NCBI RefSeq assembly: GCF_964340395.1 | Contig: NC_135551.1 | Span: 4,431,463-4,495,462, forward strand | DNA: 64,000 nucleotides | Direction: 5' to 3' | From: Glandiceps talaboti | Lineage: Eukaryota; Hemichordata; Enteropneusta; Spengelidae | Part shown: positions 40,801 through 55,800 of the stretch, one piece after another | How positions within the stretch are numbered: the first letter of the stretch is position 1 | Layout: each line of letters opens with the position of its first letter | Notes under the pieces: model-generated | The model's database searches: none | What the model was told of the DNA's origin: nothing | What the model saw: the letters and a program-made list of their open reading frames with translations, nothing else | Translations under genes and position numbers: made by a program

Positions 40801-43800
40801 ACCGATAATAAAATTATGCTAATCTCCAAAATAGTATTTCATTCAGCTACAATCTACTTGTGACATAAGGTTGTCACTACTTGTCATGTGCTTAGTACTG
40901 ACAAAAGACCCTTTAGATAACTTGTACTTTCTATTGATGAAAGAAAAAACATATTGGCCACCAAACCTAATGACCATTTTCAGTAATTTTACAATTCCAA
41001 AATCTTCACTTACTTCTTCCACTTCTTGCTTGGCTGTCTGATGTTCATCTGCCATCTGTGTTCGTGCCATCTTGCTTGGCTTTGGGGTTCCATCCTGAAA
41101 GGATTGAATCAAATACAGTATAAACTTATTGATGGAATGAAATAACATTCATTTAGATTCTAATAATTACTCTTAAAGTTGACACTTCTCACATTAACCT
41201 TTTTCAAAAGATATTACTACCGATAATAAAATTATGCTAATCTCCAAAATATTATTTCATTCAGCTACAATCTACTTGTGACATAAGGTTGTCACCACTT
41301 GTCATGTGCTTAGTACTGACAAAAGACCCTTTAGATAACTTGTACCTTCTATTGATGAAAGAAAAAACATATTGGCGAACAAAACCGAATGACCATTTTC
41401 AGTAATTTTACAATTCCAAAATGTTCACTTACTTCTTCCACTTCTTGCTTGGCTGTCTGATGTTCATCTGCCATCTGTGTTCGTGCCATCTTGCTTGGCC
41501 TTGGGGTTCCATCCTGAAAGGAATGAATCAAACACAGTATAAACTTATTGATTGAATTAAATAACATTCATTTAGATTCTAATAATTACTCTTAATGTTG
41601 CCACTACTCAGATTAACCTTTTTCAAAAGATATTACTACCGATAATAAAATTATGCTAATCTCCAAAATAGTATTTCATTCAGCTACAATCTACTTGGGA
41701 CATAAGGTTGTCACTACTTGTCATGTGCTTAGTACTGACAAAAGACCCTTTAGATAACTTGTACCTTCTATTGATGAAAGAAAAAACATATTGGCCAACA
41801 AAACCGAATGACCATTTACAGTAATTTTACAATTCCAAAATGTTCACTTACTTCTTCCACTTCTTGCTTGGGTGTCTGATGTTCATCTGCCATCTGTTTT
41901 CGTGCCATCTTGCTTGGCCTTGGGGTTCCATCCTGAAAGGAATGAATCAAACACAGTATAAACTTATTGATTGAATGAAATAACATTCATTTAGATTCTA
42001 ATAATTACTCTTAATGTTGCCACTACTCACATTAACCTTTTTCAAAAGATATTACTACCGATAATAAAATTATGCTAATCTCCAAAATAGTATTTCATTC
42101 AGCTACAATCTACTTGTGACATAAGGTTGTCACTACTTGTCATGTGTTTAGTACTGACAAAAGACCCTTTAGATAACTTGTACTTTCTATTGATGAAAGA
42201 AAAAACATATTGGCCACCAAACCTAATGACCATTTTCAGTAATTTTACAATTCCAAAATCTTCACTTACTTCTTCCACTTCTTGCTTGGCTGTCTGATGT
42301 TCATCTACCATCTGTGTTCGTGCCATCTTGCTTGGCCTTGGGGTTCCATCCTGAAAGGAATGAATCAAATACAGTATAAACTTATTGATGGAATGAAATA
42401 ACATTCATTTAGATTCTAATAATTACTCTTAATGTTGCCACTACTCACATTAACCTTTTTCAAAAGATATTACTACCGATAATAAAATTATGCTAATCTC
42501 AAAAATAGTATTTCATTCAGCTACAATCTACTTGTGACATAAGGTTGTCACTACTTGTCATGTGCTTAGTACTGACAAAAGACCCTTTAGATAACTTGTA
42601 CTTTGTATTGATGAAAGAAAAAATATATTGGCCACCAAACCTAATGACCATTTTCAGTAATTTTACAATTCCAAAATCTTCACTTACTTCTTCCACTTCT
42701 TGCTTGGCTGTCTGATGTTCATCTGCCATCTGTTTTCGTGCCATCTTGCTTGGCCTTGGGGTTCCATCCTGAAAGGAATGAATCAAATACAGTATAAACT
42801 TATTGATGGAATGAAATAACATTCATTTAGATTCTAATAATTACTCTTAAAGTTGACACTTCTCACATTAACCTTTTTCAAAAGATATTACTACCGATAA
42901 TAAAATTATGCTAATCTCCAAAATATTATTTCATTCAGCTACAATCTACTTGTGACATAAGGTTGTCACCACTTGTCATGTGCTTAGTACTGACAAAAGA
43001 CCCTTTAGATAACTTGTACCTTCTATTGATGAAAGAAAAAACATATTGGCGAACAAAACCGAATGACCATTTTCAGTAATTTTACAATTCCAAAATGTTC
43101 ACTTACTTCTTCCAGTTCTTGCTTGGCTGTCTGATGTTCATCTGCCATCTGTGTTCGTGCCATCTTGCTTGGCCTTGGGGTTCCATCCTGAAAGGAATGA
43201 ATCAAACACAGTATAAACTTATTGATTGAATTAAATAACATTCATTTAGATTCTAATAATTACTCTTAATGTTGCCACTACTCAGATTAACCTTTTTCAA
43301 AAGATATTACTACCGATAATAAAATTATGCTAATCTCCAAAATAGTATTTCATTCAGCTACAATCTACTTGGGACATAAGGTTGTCACTACTTGTCATGT
43401 GCTTAGTACTGACAAAAGACCCTTTAGATAACTTGTACCTTCTATTGATGAAAGAAAAAACATATTGGCCAACAAAACCGAATGACCATTTTCAGTAATT
43501 TTACAATTCCAAAATGTTCACTTACTTCTTCCACTTCTTGCTTGGCTGTCTGATGTTCATCTGCCATCTGTGTTCGGGTCATCTTGCTTGGCCTTGGGGT
43601 TCCATCCTGAAAGGAATGAATCAAACACAGTATAAACTTATTGATGGAATGAAATAACATTCATTTAGATTCTAATAATTACTCTTAATGTTGCCACTAC
43701 TCACATTAACCTTTTTCAAAAGATATTACTACCGATAATAAAATTATGCTAATCTCAAAAATATTATTTCATTCAGCTACAATCTACTTGTGACATAAGG

Positions 43801-46800
43801 TTGTCACTACTTGTCATGTGCTTAGTACTGACAAAAGACCCTTTAGATAACTTGTACTTTCTATTGATGAAAGAAAAAACATATTGGCCACAAAACCTAA
43901 TGACCATTTTCAGTAATTTTACAATTCCAAAATCTTCACATACTTCTTCCAGTTGTTGCTTGGCTGTCTGATGTTCATCTGCCATCTGTGTTCGTGCCAT
44001 CTTGCTTGGCCTTGGGGTTCCATCCTGAAAGGAATGAATCAAATACAGTATAAACTTATTGATGGAATGAAATAACATTCATTTAGATTCTAATAATTAC
44101 TCTTAATGTTGCCACTACTCACATTAACCTTTTTCAAAAGATATTACTACCGATAATAAAATTATGCTAATCTCAAAAATATTATTTCATTCAGCTACAA
44201 TCTACTTGTGACATAAGGCTGTCACTACTTGTCATGTGCTTAGTACTGACAAAAGACCCTTTAGATAACTTGTACTTTGTATTGATGAAAGAAAAAATAT
44301 ATTGGCCACCAAACCTAATGACCATTTTCAGTAATTTTACAATTCCAAAATCTTCACTTACTTCTTCCACTTCTTGCTTGGCTGTCTGATGTTCATCTGC
44401 CATCTGTTTTCGTGCCATCTTGCTTGGCCTTGGGGTTCCATCCTGAAAGGAATGAATCAAATACAGTATAAACTTATTGATGGAATGAAATAACATTCAT
44501 TTAGATTCTAATAATTACTCTTAATGTTGCCACTACTCACATTAACCTTTTTCAAAAGATATTACTACCGATAATAAAATTATGCTAATCTCCAAAATAG
44601 TATTTCATTCAGCTACAATCTACTTGTGACATAAGGTTGTCACTACTTGTCATGTGTTTAGTACTGACAAAAGACCCTTTAGATAACTTGTACTTTCTAT
44701 TGATGAAAGAAAAAACATATTGGCCACCAAACCTAATGACCATTTTCAGTAATTTTACAATTCCAAAATCTTCACTTACTTCTTCCACTTCTTGCTTGGC
44801 TGTCTGATGTTCATCTGCCATCTGTGTTCGTGCCATCTTGCTTGGCCTTGGGGTTCCATCCTGAAAGGAATGAATCAAATACAGTATAAACTTATTGATG
44901 GAATGAAATAACATTCATTTAGATTCTAATAATTACTCTTAATGTTGCCACTACTCACATTAACCTTTTCCAAAAGATATTACTACCGATAATAAAATTA
45001 TGCTAATCTCCAAAATAGTATTTCATTCAGCTACAATCTACTTGTGACATAAGGTTGTCACTACATGTCATGTGCTTAGTACTGACAAAAGACCCTTTAG
45101 ATAACTTGTACCTTCTATTGATGAAAGAAAAAACATATTGGCCAACAAAACCTAATGACCATTTTCAGTAATTTTACAATTCCAAAATCTTCACTTACTT
45201 CTTCCACTTCTTGCTTGGCTGCCTGATGTTCATCTGCCATCTGTGTTCGTGCCATCTTGCTTGGCCTTGGAGTTCCATCCTAAAAGGAATGAATCAAACA
45301 CAGTATAAACTTATTGCTGGAATGAAATAACATTCATTTAGATACCAATAATTACTTTTAAAGTTGCCACTACTCACGTTAACCTTTTTCAAAAGATATT
45401 ACTACCGATAATAAAGTTATGCTAATCTCCAAAATATTATTTCATTCAGCTACAATCTACTTGTGACATAAGGTTGTCACTACTTGTCATGTGCTTAGTA
45501 CTGACAGAAGACCCTTTAGATAACTTGTACTTTCTATTGATGAAAGAAAAAACATATTGGCCACCAAACCTAATGACCATTTTCAGTAATTTTACAATTC
45601 CAAAATCTTCACTTACTTCTTCCACTTCTTGCTTGGCTGTCTGATGTTCATCTGCCATCTGTGTTCGTGCCATCTTGCTTGGCCTTGGGGTTCCATCCTG
45701 AAAGGAATGAATCAAATACAGTATAAACTTATTGATGGAATGAAATAACATTCATTTAGATTCTAATAATTACTCTTAAAGTTGACACTACTCACATTAA
45801 CCTTTTTCAAAAGATATTACTACCGATAATAAAATTATGCTAATCTCCAAAATAGTATTTCATTCAGCTACAATCTACTTGTGACATAAGGTTGTCACTA
45901 CTTGTCATGTGCTTAGTACTGACAAAAGACCCTTTAGATAACTTGTACTTTCTATTGATGAAAGAAAAAACATATTGGCGAACAAAACCGAATGACCATT
46001 TTCAGTAATTTTACAATTCCAAAATGTTCACTTACTTCTTCCACTTCTTGCTTGGCTGTCTGATGTTCATCTGCCATCTGTGTTCGGGTCATCTTGCTTG
46101 GCCTTGGGGTTCCATCCTGAAAGGAATGAATCAAACACAGTATAAACTTATTGATGGAATGAAATAACATTCATTTAGATTCTAATAATTACTCTTAATG
46201 TTGCCACTACTCACATTAACCTTTTTCAAAAGATATTACTACCGATAATAAAATTATGCTAATCTCCAAAATATTATTTAATTCAGCTACAATCTACTTG
46301 TGACATAAGGTTGTCACTACTTGTCATGTGCTTAGTACTGACAAAAGACCCTTTAGATAACTTGTACTTTCTATTGATGAAAGAAAAAACATATTGGCCA
46401 CAAAACCTAATGACCATTTTCAGTAATTTTACAATTCCAAAATCTTCACTTACTTCTTCCAGTTCTTGCTTGGCTGTCTGATGTTCATCTGCCATCTGTG
46501 TTCGTGCCATCTTGCTTGGCCTTGGGGTTCCATCCTGAAAGGAATGAATCAAATACAGTATAAACTTATTGATGGAATGAAATAACATTCATTTAGATTC
46601 TAATAATTACTCTTAATGTTGCCACTACTCACATTAACCTTTTTCAAAAGATATTACTACCGATAATAAAATTATGCTAATCTCAAAAATATTATTTCAT
46701 TCAGCTACAATCTACTTGTGACATAAGGCTGTCACTACTTGTCATGTGCTTAGTACTGACAAAAGACCCTTTAGATAACTTGTACTTTGTATTGATGAAA

Positions 46801-49800
46801 GAAAAAATATATTGGCCACCAAACCTAATGACCATTTTCAGTAATTTTACAATTCCAAAATCTTCACTTACTTCTTCCACTTCTTGCTTGGCTGTCTGAT
46901 GTTCATCTGCCATCTGTTTTCGTGCCATCTTGCTTGGCCTTGGGGTTCCATCCTGAAAGGAATGAATCAAATACAGTATAAACTTATTGATGGAATGAAA
47001 TAACATTCATTTAGATTCTAATAATTACTCTTAAAGTTGACACTTCTCACATTAACCTTTTTCAAAAGATATTACTACCGATAATAAAATTATGCTAATC
47101 TCCAAAATATTATTTCATTCAGCTACAATCTACTTGTGACATAAGGTTGTCACCACTTGTCATGTGCTTAGTACTGACAAAAGACCCTTTAGATAACTTG
47201 TACTTTCTATTGATGAAAGAAAAAACATATTGGCGAACAAAACCGAATGACCATTTTCAGTAATTTTACAATTCCAAAATGTTCACTTACTTCTTCCACT
47301 TCTTGCTTGGCTGTCTGATGTTCATCTGCCATCTGTGTTCGTGCCATCTTGCTTGGCCTTGGGGTTCCATCCTGAAAGGAATGAATCAAATACAGTATAA
47401 ACTTATTGATTGAATGAAATAACATTCATTTAGATTCTAATAATTACTCTTAATGTTGCCACTACTCACATTAACCTTTTTCAAAAGATATTACTACCGA
47501 TAATAAAATTATGCTAATCTCAAAAATATTATTTCATTCAGCTACAATCTACTTGTGACATAAGGCTGTCACTACTTGTCATGTGCTTAGTACTGACAAA
47601 AGACCCTTTAGATAACTTGTACTTTGTATTGATGAAAGAAAAAATATATTGGCCACCAAACCTAATGACCATTTTCAGTAATTTTACAATTCCAAAATCT
47701 TCACTTACTTCTTCCACTTCTTGCTTGGCTGTCTGATGTTCATCTGCCATCTGTTTTCGTGCCATCTTGCTTGGCCTTGGGGTTCCATCCTGAAAGTAAT
47801 GAATCAAATACAGTATAAACTTATTGATGGAATGAAATAACATTCATTTAGATTCTAATAATTACTCTTAAAGTTGACACTTCTCACATTAACCTTTTTC
47901 AAAAGATATTACTACCGATAATAAAATTATGCTAATCTCCAAAATATTATTTCATTCAGCTACAATCTACTTGTGACATAAGGTTGTCACCACTTGTCAT
48001 GTGCTTAGTACTGACAAAAGACCCTTTAGATAACTTGTACCTTCTATTGATGAAAGAAAAAACATATTGGCGAACAAAACCGAATGACCATTTTCAGTAA
48101 TTTTACAATTCCAAAATGTTCACTTACTTCTTCCACTTCTTGCTTGGCTGTCTGATGTTCATCTGCCATCTGTGTTCGTGCCATCTTGCTTGGCCTTGGG
48201 GTTCCATCCTGAAAGGAATGAATCAAACACAGTATAAACTTATTGATTGAATTAAATAACATTCATTTAGATTCTAATAATTACTCTTAATGTTGCCACT
48301 ACTCAGATTAACCTTTTTCAAAAGATATTACTACCGATAATAAAATTATGCTAATCTCCAAAATAGTATTTCATTCAGCTACAATCTACTTGGGACATAA
48401 GGTTGTCACTACTTGTCATGTGCTTAGTACTGACAAAAGACCCTTTAGATAACTTGTACCTTCTATTGATGAAAGAAAAAACATATTGGCCAACAAAACC
48501 GAATGACCATTTACAGTAATTTTACAATTCCAAAATGTTCACTTACTTCTTCCACTTCTTGCTTGGCTGTCTGATGTTCATCTGCCATCTGTTTTCGTGC
48601 CATCTTGCTTGGCCTTGGGGTTCCATCCTGAAAGGAATGAATCAAACACAGTATAAACTTATTGATTGAATGAAATAACATTCATTTAGATTCTAATAAT
48701 TACTCTTAATGTTGCCACTACTCACATTAACCTTTTTCAAAAGATATTACTACCGATAATAAAATTATGCTAATCTCCAAAATAGTATTTCATTCAGCTA
48801 CAATCTACTTGTGACATAAGGTTGTCACTACTTGTCATGTGTTTAGTACTGACAAAAGACCCTTTAGATAACTTGTACTTTCTATTGATGAAAGAAAAAA
48901 CATATTGGCCACCAAACCTAATGACCATTTTCAGTAATTTTACAATTCCAAAATCTTCACTTACTTCTTCCACTTCTTGCTTGGCTGTCTGATGTTCATC
49001 TGCCATCTGTTTTCGTGCCATCTTGCTTGGCCTTGGGGTTCCATCCTGAAAGGAATGAATCAAATACAGTATAAACTTATTGATGGAATGAAATAACATT
49101 CATTTAGATTCTAATAATTACTCTTAATGTTGCCACTACTCACATTAACCTTTTCCAAAAGATATTACTACCGATAATAAAATTATGCTAATCTCCAAAA
49201 TAGTATTTCATTCAGCTACAATCTACTTGTGACATAAGGTTGTCACTACTTGTCATGTGCTTAGTACTGACAAAAGACCCTTTAGATAACTTGTACCTTC
49301 TATTGATGAAAGAAAAAACATATTGGCCAACAAAACCTAATGACCATTTTCAGTAATTTTACAATTCCAAAATCTTCACTTACTTCTTCCACTTCTTGCT
49401 TGGCTGCCTGATGTTCATCTGCCATCTGTGTTCGTGCCATCTTGCTTGGCCTTGGAGTTCCATCCTAAAAGGAATGAATCAAACACAGTATAAACTTATT
49501 GCTGGAATGAAATAACATTCATTTAGATACCAATAATTACTTTTAAAGTTGTCACTACTCACGTTAACCTTTTTCAAAAGATATTACTACCGATAATAAA
49601 GTTATGCTAATCTCCAAAATATTATTTCATTCAGCTACAATCTACTTGTGACATAAGGTTGTCACTACTTGTCATGTGCTTAGTACTGACAGAAGACCCT
49701 TTAGATAACTTGTACTTTCTATTGATGAAAGAAAAAACATATTGGCCAACTTAACATAATGACCATTTTCGGTAATTTTACAATTCCAAAATCTTCACTT

Positions 49801-52800
49801 ACTTCTTCCAGTTCTTGCTTGGCTGTCTGATGTTCATCTGCCATCTGTGTTCGTGCCATCTTGCTTGGCCTTGGGGTTCCATCCTGAAAGGAATGAATCA
49901 AACACAGTATAAACTTATTGATTGAATTAAATAACATTCTTTTAGATTCTAATAATTACTCTTAATGTTGCCACTACTCAGATTAACCTTTTTAAAAAGA
50001 TATTACTACTGATAATAAAATTATGCTAATCTCCAAAATATAATTTCATTCAGCTACAATCTACTTGTGACATAAGGTTGCCACCACTTGTCATGTGCTT
50101 AGTACTGACAAAAGACACTTTAGATAACTTGTACTTTCTATTGATGAAAGAAAAAACATATTGGCCAACAAAACCAAATGACCATTTTCAGTAATTTTAC
50201 AATTCCAAAATCTTCACTTACTTCTTCCACTTCTTGCTTGGCTGTCTGATGTTCATCTGCCATCTGTGTTCGTGCCATCTTGCTTGGCCTTGGGGTTCCA
50301 TCCTGAAAGGAATGAATCAAACACAGTATAAACTTATTGATTGAATTAAATAACATTCATTTAGATTCTAATAATTACTCTTAATGTTGCCACTACTCAG
50401 ATTAACCTTTTTCAAAAGATATTACTACCGATAATAAAATTATGCTAATCTCCAAAATAGTATTTCATTCAGCTACAATCTACTTGGGACATAAGGTTGT
50501 CACTACTTGTCATGTGCTTAGTACTGACAAAAGACCCTTTAGATAACTTGTACCTTCTATTGATGAAAGAAAAAACATATTGGCCAACAAAACCGAATGA
50601 CCATTTACAGTAATTTTACAATTCCAAAATGTTCACTTACTTCTTCCACTTCTTGCTTGGCTGTCTGATGTTCATCTGCCATCTGTTTTCGTGCCATCTT
50701 GCTTGGCCTTGGGGTTCCATCCTGAAAGGAATGAATCAAACACAGTATAAACTTATTGATTGAATGAAATAACATTCATTTAGATTCTAATAATTACTCT
50801 TAATGTTGCCACTACTCACATTAACCTTTTTCAAAAGATATTACTACCGATAATAAAATTATGCTAATCTCCAAAATAGTATTTCATTCAGCTACAATCT
50901 ACTTGTGACATAAGGTTGTCACTACTTGTCATGTGTTTAGTACTGACAAAAGACCCTTTAGATAACTTGTACTTTCTATTGATGAAAGAAAAAACATATT
51001 GGCCACCAAACCTAATGACCATTTTCAGTAATTTTACAATTCCAAAATCTTCACTTACTTCTTCCACTTCTTGCTTGGCTGTCTGATGTTCATCTGCCAT
51101 CTGTTTTCGTGCCATCTTGCTTGGCCTTGGGGTTCCATCCTGAAAGGAATGAATCAAATACAGTATATACTTATTGATGGAATGAAATAACATTCATTTA
51201 GATTCTAATAATTACTCTTAATGTTGCCACTACTCACATTAACCTTTTTCAAAAGATATTACTACCGATAATAAAATTATGCTAATCTCCAAAATAGTAT
51301 TTCATTCAACTACAATCTACTTGTGACATAAGGTTGTCACTACTTGTCATGTGCTTAGTACTGACAAAAGACCCTTTAGATAACTTGTACCTTCTATTGA
51401 TGAAAGAAAAAACATATTGGCCAACAAAACCTAATGACCATTTTCAGTAATTTTGCAATTCCAAAATCTTCACTTACTTCTTCCACTTCTTGCTTGGCTG
51501 CCTGATGTTCATCTGCCATCTGTGTTCGTGCCATCTTGCTTGGCCTTGGAGTTCCATCCTAAAAGGAATGAATCAAACACAGTATAAACTTATTGCTGGA
51601 ATGAAATAACATTCATTTAGATACCAATAATTACTTTTAAAGTTGCCACTACTCACGTTAACCTTTTTCAAAAGATATTACTACCGATAATAAAGTTATG
51701 CTAATCTCCAAAATAGTATTTCATTCAGCTACAATCTACTTGTGACATAAGGTTGTCACTACTTGTCATGTGCTTAGTACTGACAGAAGACCCTTTAGAT
51801 AACTTGTACTTTCTATTGATGAAAGAAAAAACATATTGGCCAACAAAACCTAATGACCATTTTCAGTAATTTTACAATTCCAAAATCTTCACTTACTTCT
51901 TCCACTTCTTGCTTGGCTGTCTGATGTTCATCTGCCATCTGTGCTCGTGCCATATTGCTTGGCCTTGGGGTTCCATCCTGAAAGGAATGAATCAAACACA
52001 GTATAAACTTATTGATTGAATTAAATAACATTCATTTAGATTCTAATAATTACTCTTAATGTTGCCACTACTCAGATTAACCTTTTTCAAAAGATATTAC
52101 TACCGATAATAAAATTATGCTAATCTCCAAAATAGTATTTTATTCAGCTACAATCTACTTGGGACATAAGGTTGTCACTACTTGTCATGTGCTTAGTACT
52201 GACAAACGACCCTTTAGATAACTTGTACCTTCTATTGATGAAAGAAAAAACATATTGGCCAACAAAACCGAATGACCATTTACAGTAATTTTACAATTCC
52301 AAAATGTTCACTTACTTCTTCCACTTCTTGCTTGGCTGTCTGATGTTCATCTGCCATCTGTTTTCGTGCCATCTTGCTTGGCCTTGGGGTTCCATCCTGA
52401 AAGGAATGAATCAAACACAGTATAAACTTATTGATTGAATGAAATAACATTCATTTAGATTCTAATAATTACTCTTAATGTTGCCACTACTCACATTAAC
52501 CTTTTTCAAAAGATATTACTACCGATAATAAAATTATGCTAATCTCCAAAATAGTATTTCATTCAGCTACAATCTACTTGTGACATAAGGTTGTCACTAC
52601 TTGTCATGTGTTTAGTACTGACAAAAGACCCTTTAGATAACTTGTACTTTCTATTGATGAAAGAAAAAACATATTGGCCACCAAACCTAATGACCATTTT
52701 CAGTAATTTTACAATTCCAAAATCTTCACTTACTTCTTCCACTTCTTGCTTGGCTGTCTGATGTTCATCTGCCATCTGTTTTCGTGCCATCTTGCTTGGC

Positions 52801-55800
52801 CTTGGGGTTCCATCCTGAAAGGAATGAATCAAATACAGTATAAACTTATTGATGGAATGAAATAACATTCATTTAGATTCTAATAATTACTCTTAATGTT
52901 GCCACTACTCACATTAACCTTTTTCAAAAGATATTACTACCGATAATAAAATTATGCTAATCTCCAAAATAGTATTTCATTCAGCTACAATCTACTTGTG
53001 ACATAAGGTTGTCACTACTTGTCATGTGCTTAGTACTGACAAAAGACCCTTTAGATAACGTGTACCTTCTATTGATGAAAGAAAAAACATATTGGCCAAC
53101 AAAACCTAATGACCATTTTCAGTAATTTTGCAATTCCAAAATCTTCACTTACTTCTTCCACTTCTTGCTTGGCTGCCTGATGTTCATCTGCCATCTGTGT
53201 TCGTGCCATCTTGCTTGGCCTTGGAGTTCCATCCTAAAAGGAATGAATCAAACACAGTATAAACTTATTGCTGGAATGAAATAACATTCATTTAGATACC
53301 AATAATTACTTTTAAAGTTGCCACTACTCACGTTAACCTTTTTCAAAAGATATTACTACCGATAATAAAGTTATGCTAATCTCCAAAATATTATTTCATT
53401 CAGCTACAATCTACTTGTGACATAAGGTTGTCACTACTTGTCATGTGCTTAGTACTGACAGAAGACCCTTTAGATAACTTGTACTTTCTATTGATGAAAG
53501 AAAAAACATATTGGCCAACAAAACCTAATGACCATTTTCAGTAATTTTACAATTCCAAAATCTTCACTTACTTCTTCCACTTCTTGCTTGGCTGTCTGAT
53601 GTTCATCTGCCATCTGTTTTCGTGCCATCTTGCTTGGCCTTGGGGTTCCATCCTGAAAGGAATGAATCAAACACAGTATAAACTTATTGATTGAATTAAA
53701 TAACATTCATTTAGATTCTAATAATTACTCTTAATGTTGCCACTACTCAGATTAACCTTTTTCAAAAGATATTACTACCGATAATAAAATTATGCTAATC
53801 TCCAAAATAGTATTTCATTCAGCTACAATCTACTTGGGACATAAGGTTGTCACTACTTGTCATGTGCTTAGTACTGACAAACGACCCTTTAGATAACTTG
53901 TACCTTCTATTGATGAAAGAAAAAACATATTGGCCAACAAAACCGAATGACCATTTACAGTAATTTTACAATTCCAAAATGTTCACTTACTTCTTCCACT
54001 TCTTGCTTGGCTGTCTGATGTTCATCTGCCATCTGTTTTCGTGCCATCTTGCTTGGCCTTGGGGTTCCATCCTGAAAGGAATGAATCAAACACAGTATAA
54101 ACTTATTGATGGAATGAAATAACATTCATTTAGATTCTAATAATTACTCTTAATGTTGCCACTACTCACATTAACCTTTTTCAAAAGATATTACTACCGA
54201 TAATAAAATTATGCTAATCTCCAAAATAGTATTTCATTCAGCTACAATCTACTTGTGACATAAGGTTGTCACTACTTGTCATGTGCTTAGTACTGACAAA
54301 AGACCCTTTAGATAACTTGTACCTTCTATTGATGAAAGAAAAAACATATTGGCCAACAAAACCTAATGACCATTTTCAGTAATTTTACAATTCCAAAATC
54401 TTCACTTACTTCTTCCACTTCTTGCTTGGCTGCCTGATGTTCATCTGCCATCTGTGTTCGTGCCATCTTGCTTGGCCTTGGAGTTCCATCCTAAAAGGAA
54501 TGAATCAAACACAGTATAAACTTATTGCTGGAATGAAATAACATTCATTTAGATACCAATAATTACTTTTAAAGTTGCCACTACTCACGTTAACCTTTTT
54601 CAAAAGATATTACTACCGATAATAAAGTTATGCTAATCTCCAAAATATTATTTCATTCAGCTACAATCTACTTGTGACATAAGGTTGTCACTACTTGTCA
54701 TGTGCTTAGTACTGACAGAAGACCCTTTAGATAACTTGTACTTTCTATTGATGAAAGAAAAAACATATTGGCCAACATAACATAATGACCATTTTCAGTA
54801 ATTTTACAATTCCAAAATCTTCACTTACTTCTTCCAGTTCTTGCTTGGCTGTCTGATGTTCATCTGCCATCTGTGTTCGTGCCATCTTGCTTGGCCTTGG
54901 GGTTCCATCCTGAAAGGAATGAATCAAACACAGTATAAACTTATTGATTGAATTAAATAACATTCTTTTAGCTTCTAATAATTACTCTTAATGTTGCCAC
55001 TACTCAGATTAACCTTTTTAAAAAGATATTACTACTGATAATAAAATTATGCTAATCTCCAAAATATTATTTCATTCAGCTACAATCTACTTGTGACATA
55101 AGGTTGCCACCACTTGTCATGTGCTTAGTACTGACAAAAGACCCTTTAGATAACTTGTACTTTCTATTGATGAAAGAAAAAACATATTGGCCAACAAAAC
55201 CAAATGACCATTTTCAGTAATTTTACAATTCCAAAATCTTCACTTACTTCTTCCACTTCTTGCTTGGCTGTCTGATGTTCATCTGCCATCTGTGTTCGTG
55301 CCATCTTGCTTGGCCTTGGGGTTCCATCCTGAAAGGAATGAATCAAACACAGTATAAACTTATTGATTGAATGAAATAACATTCATTTAGATTCTAATAA
55401 TTACTCTTAATGTTGCCACTACTCACATTAACCTTTTTCAAAAGATATTACTACCGATAATAAAATTATGCTAATCTCCAAAATAGTATTTCATTCAGCT
55501 ACAATCTACTTGTGACATAAGGTTGTCACTACTTGTCATGTGCTTAGTACTGACAAAAGACCCTTTAGATAACTTGTACTTTCTATTGATGAAAGAAAAA
55601 ACATATTGGCCAACAAAACCTAATGACCATTTTCAGTAATTTTACAATTCCAAAATCTTCACTTACTTCTTCCACTTCTTGCTTGGCTGCCTGATGTTCA
55701 TCTGCCATCTGTGTTCGTGCCATCTTGCTTGGCCTTGGAGTTCCATCCTAAAAGGAATGAATCAAACACAGTATAAACTTATTGCTGGAATGAAATAACA

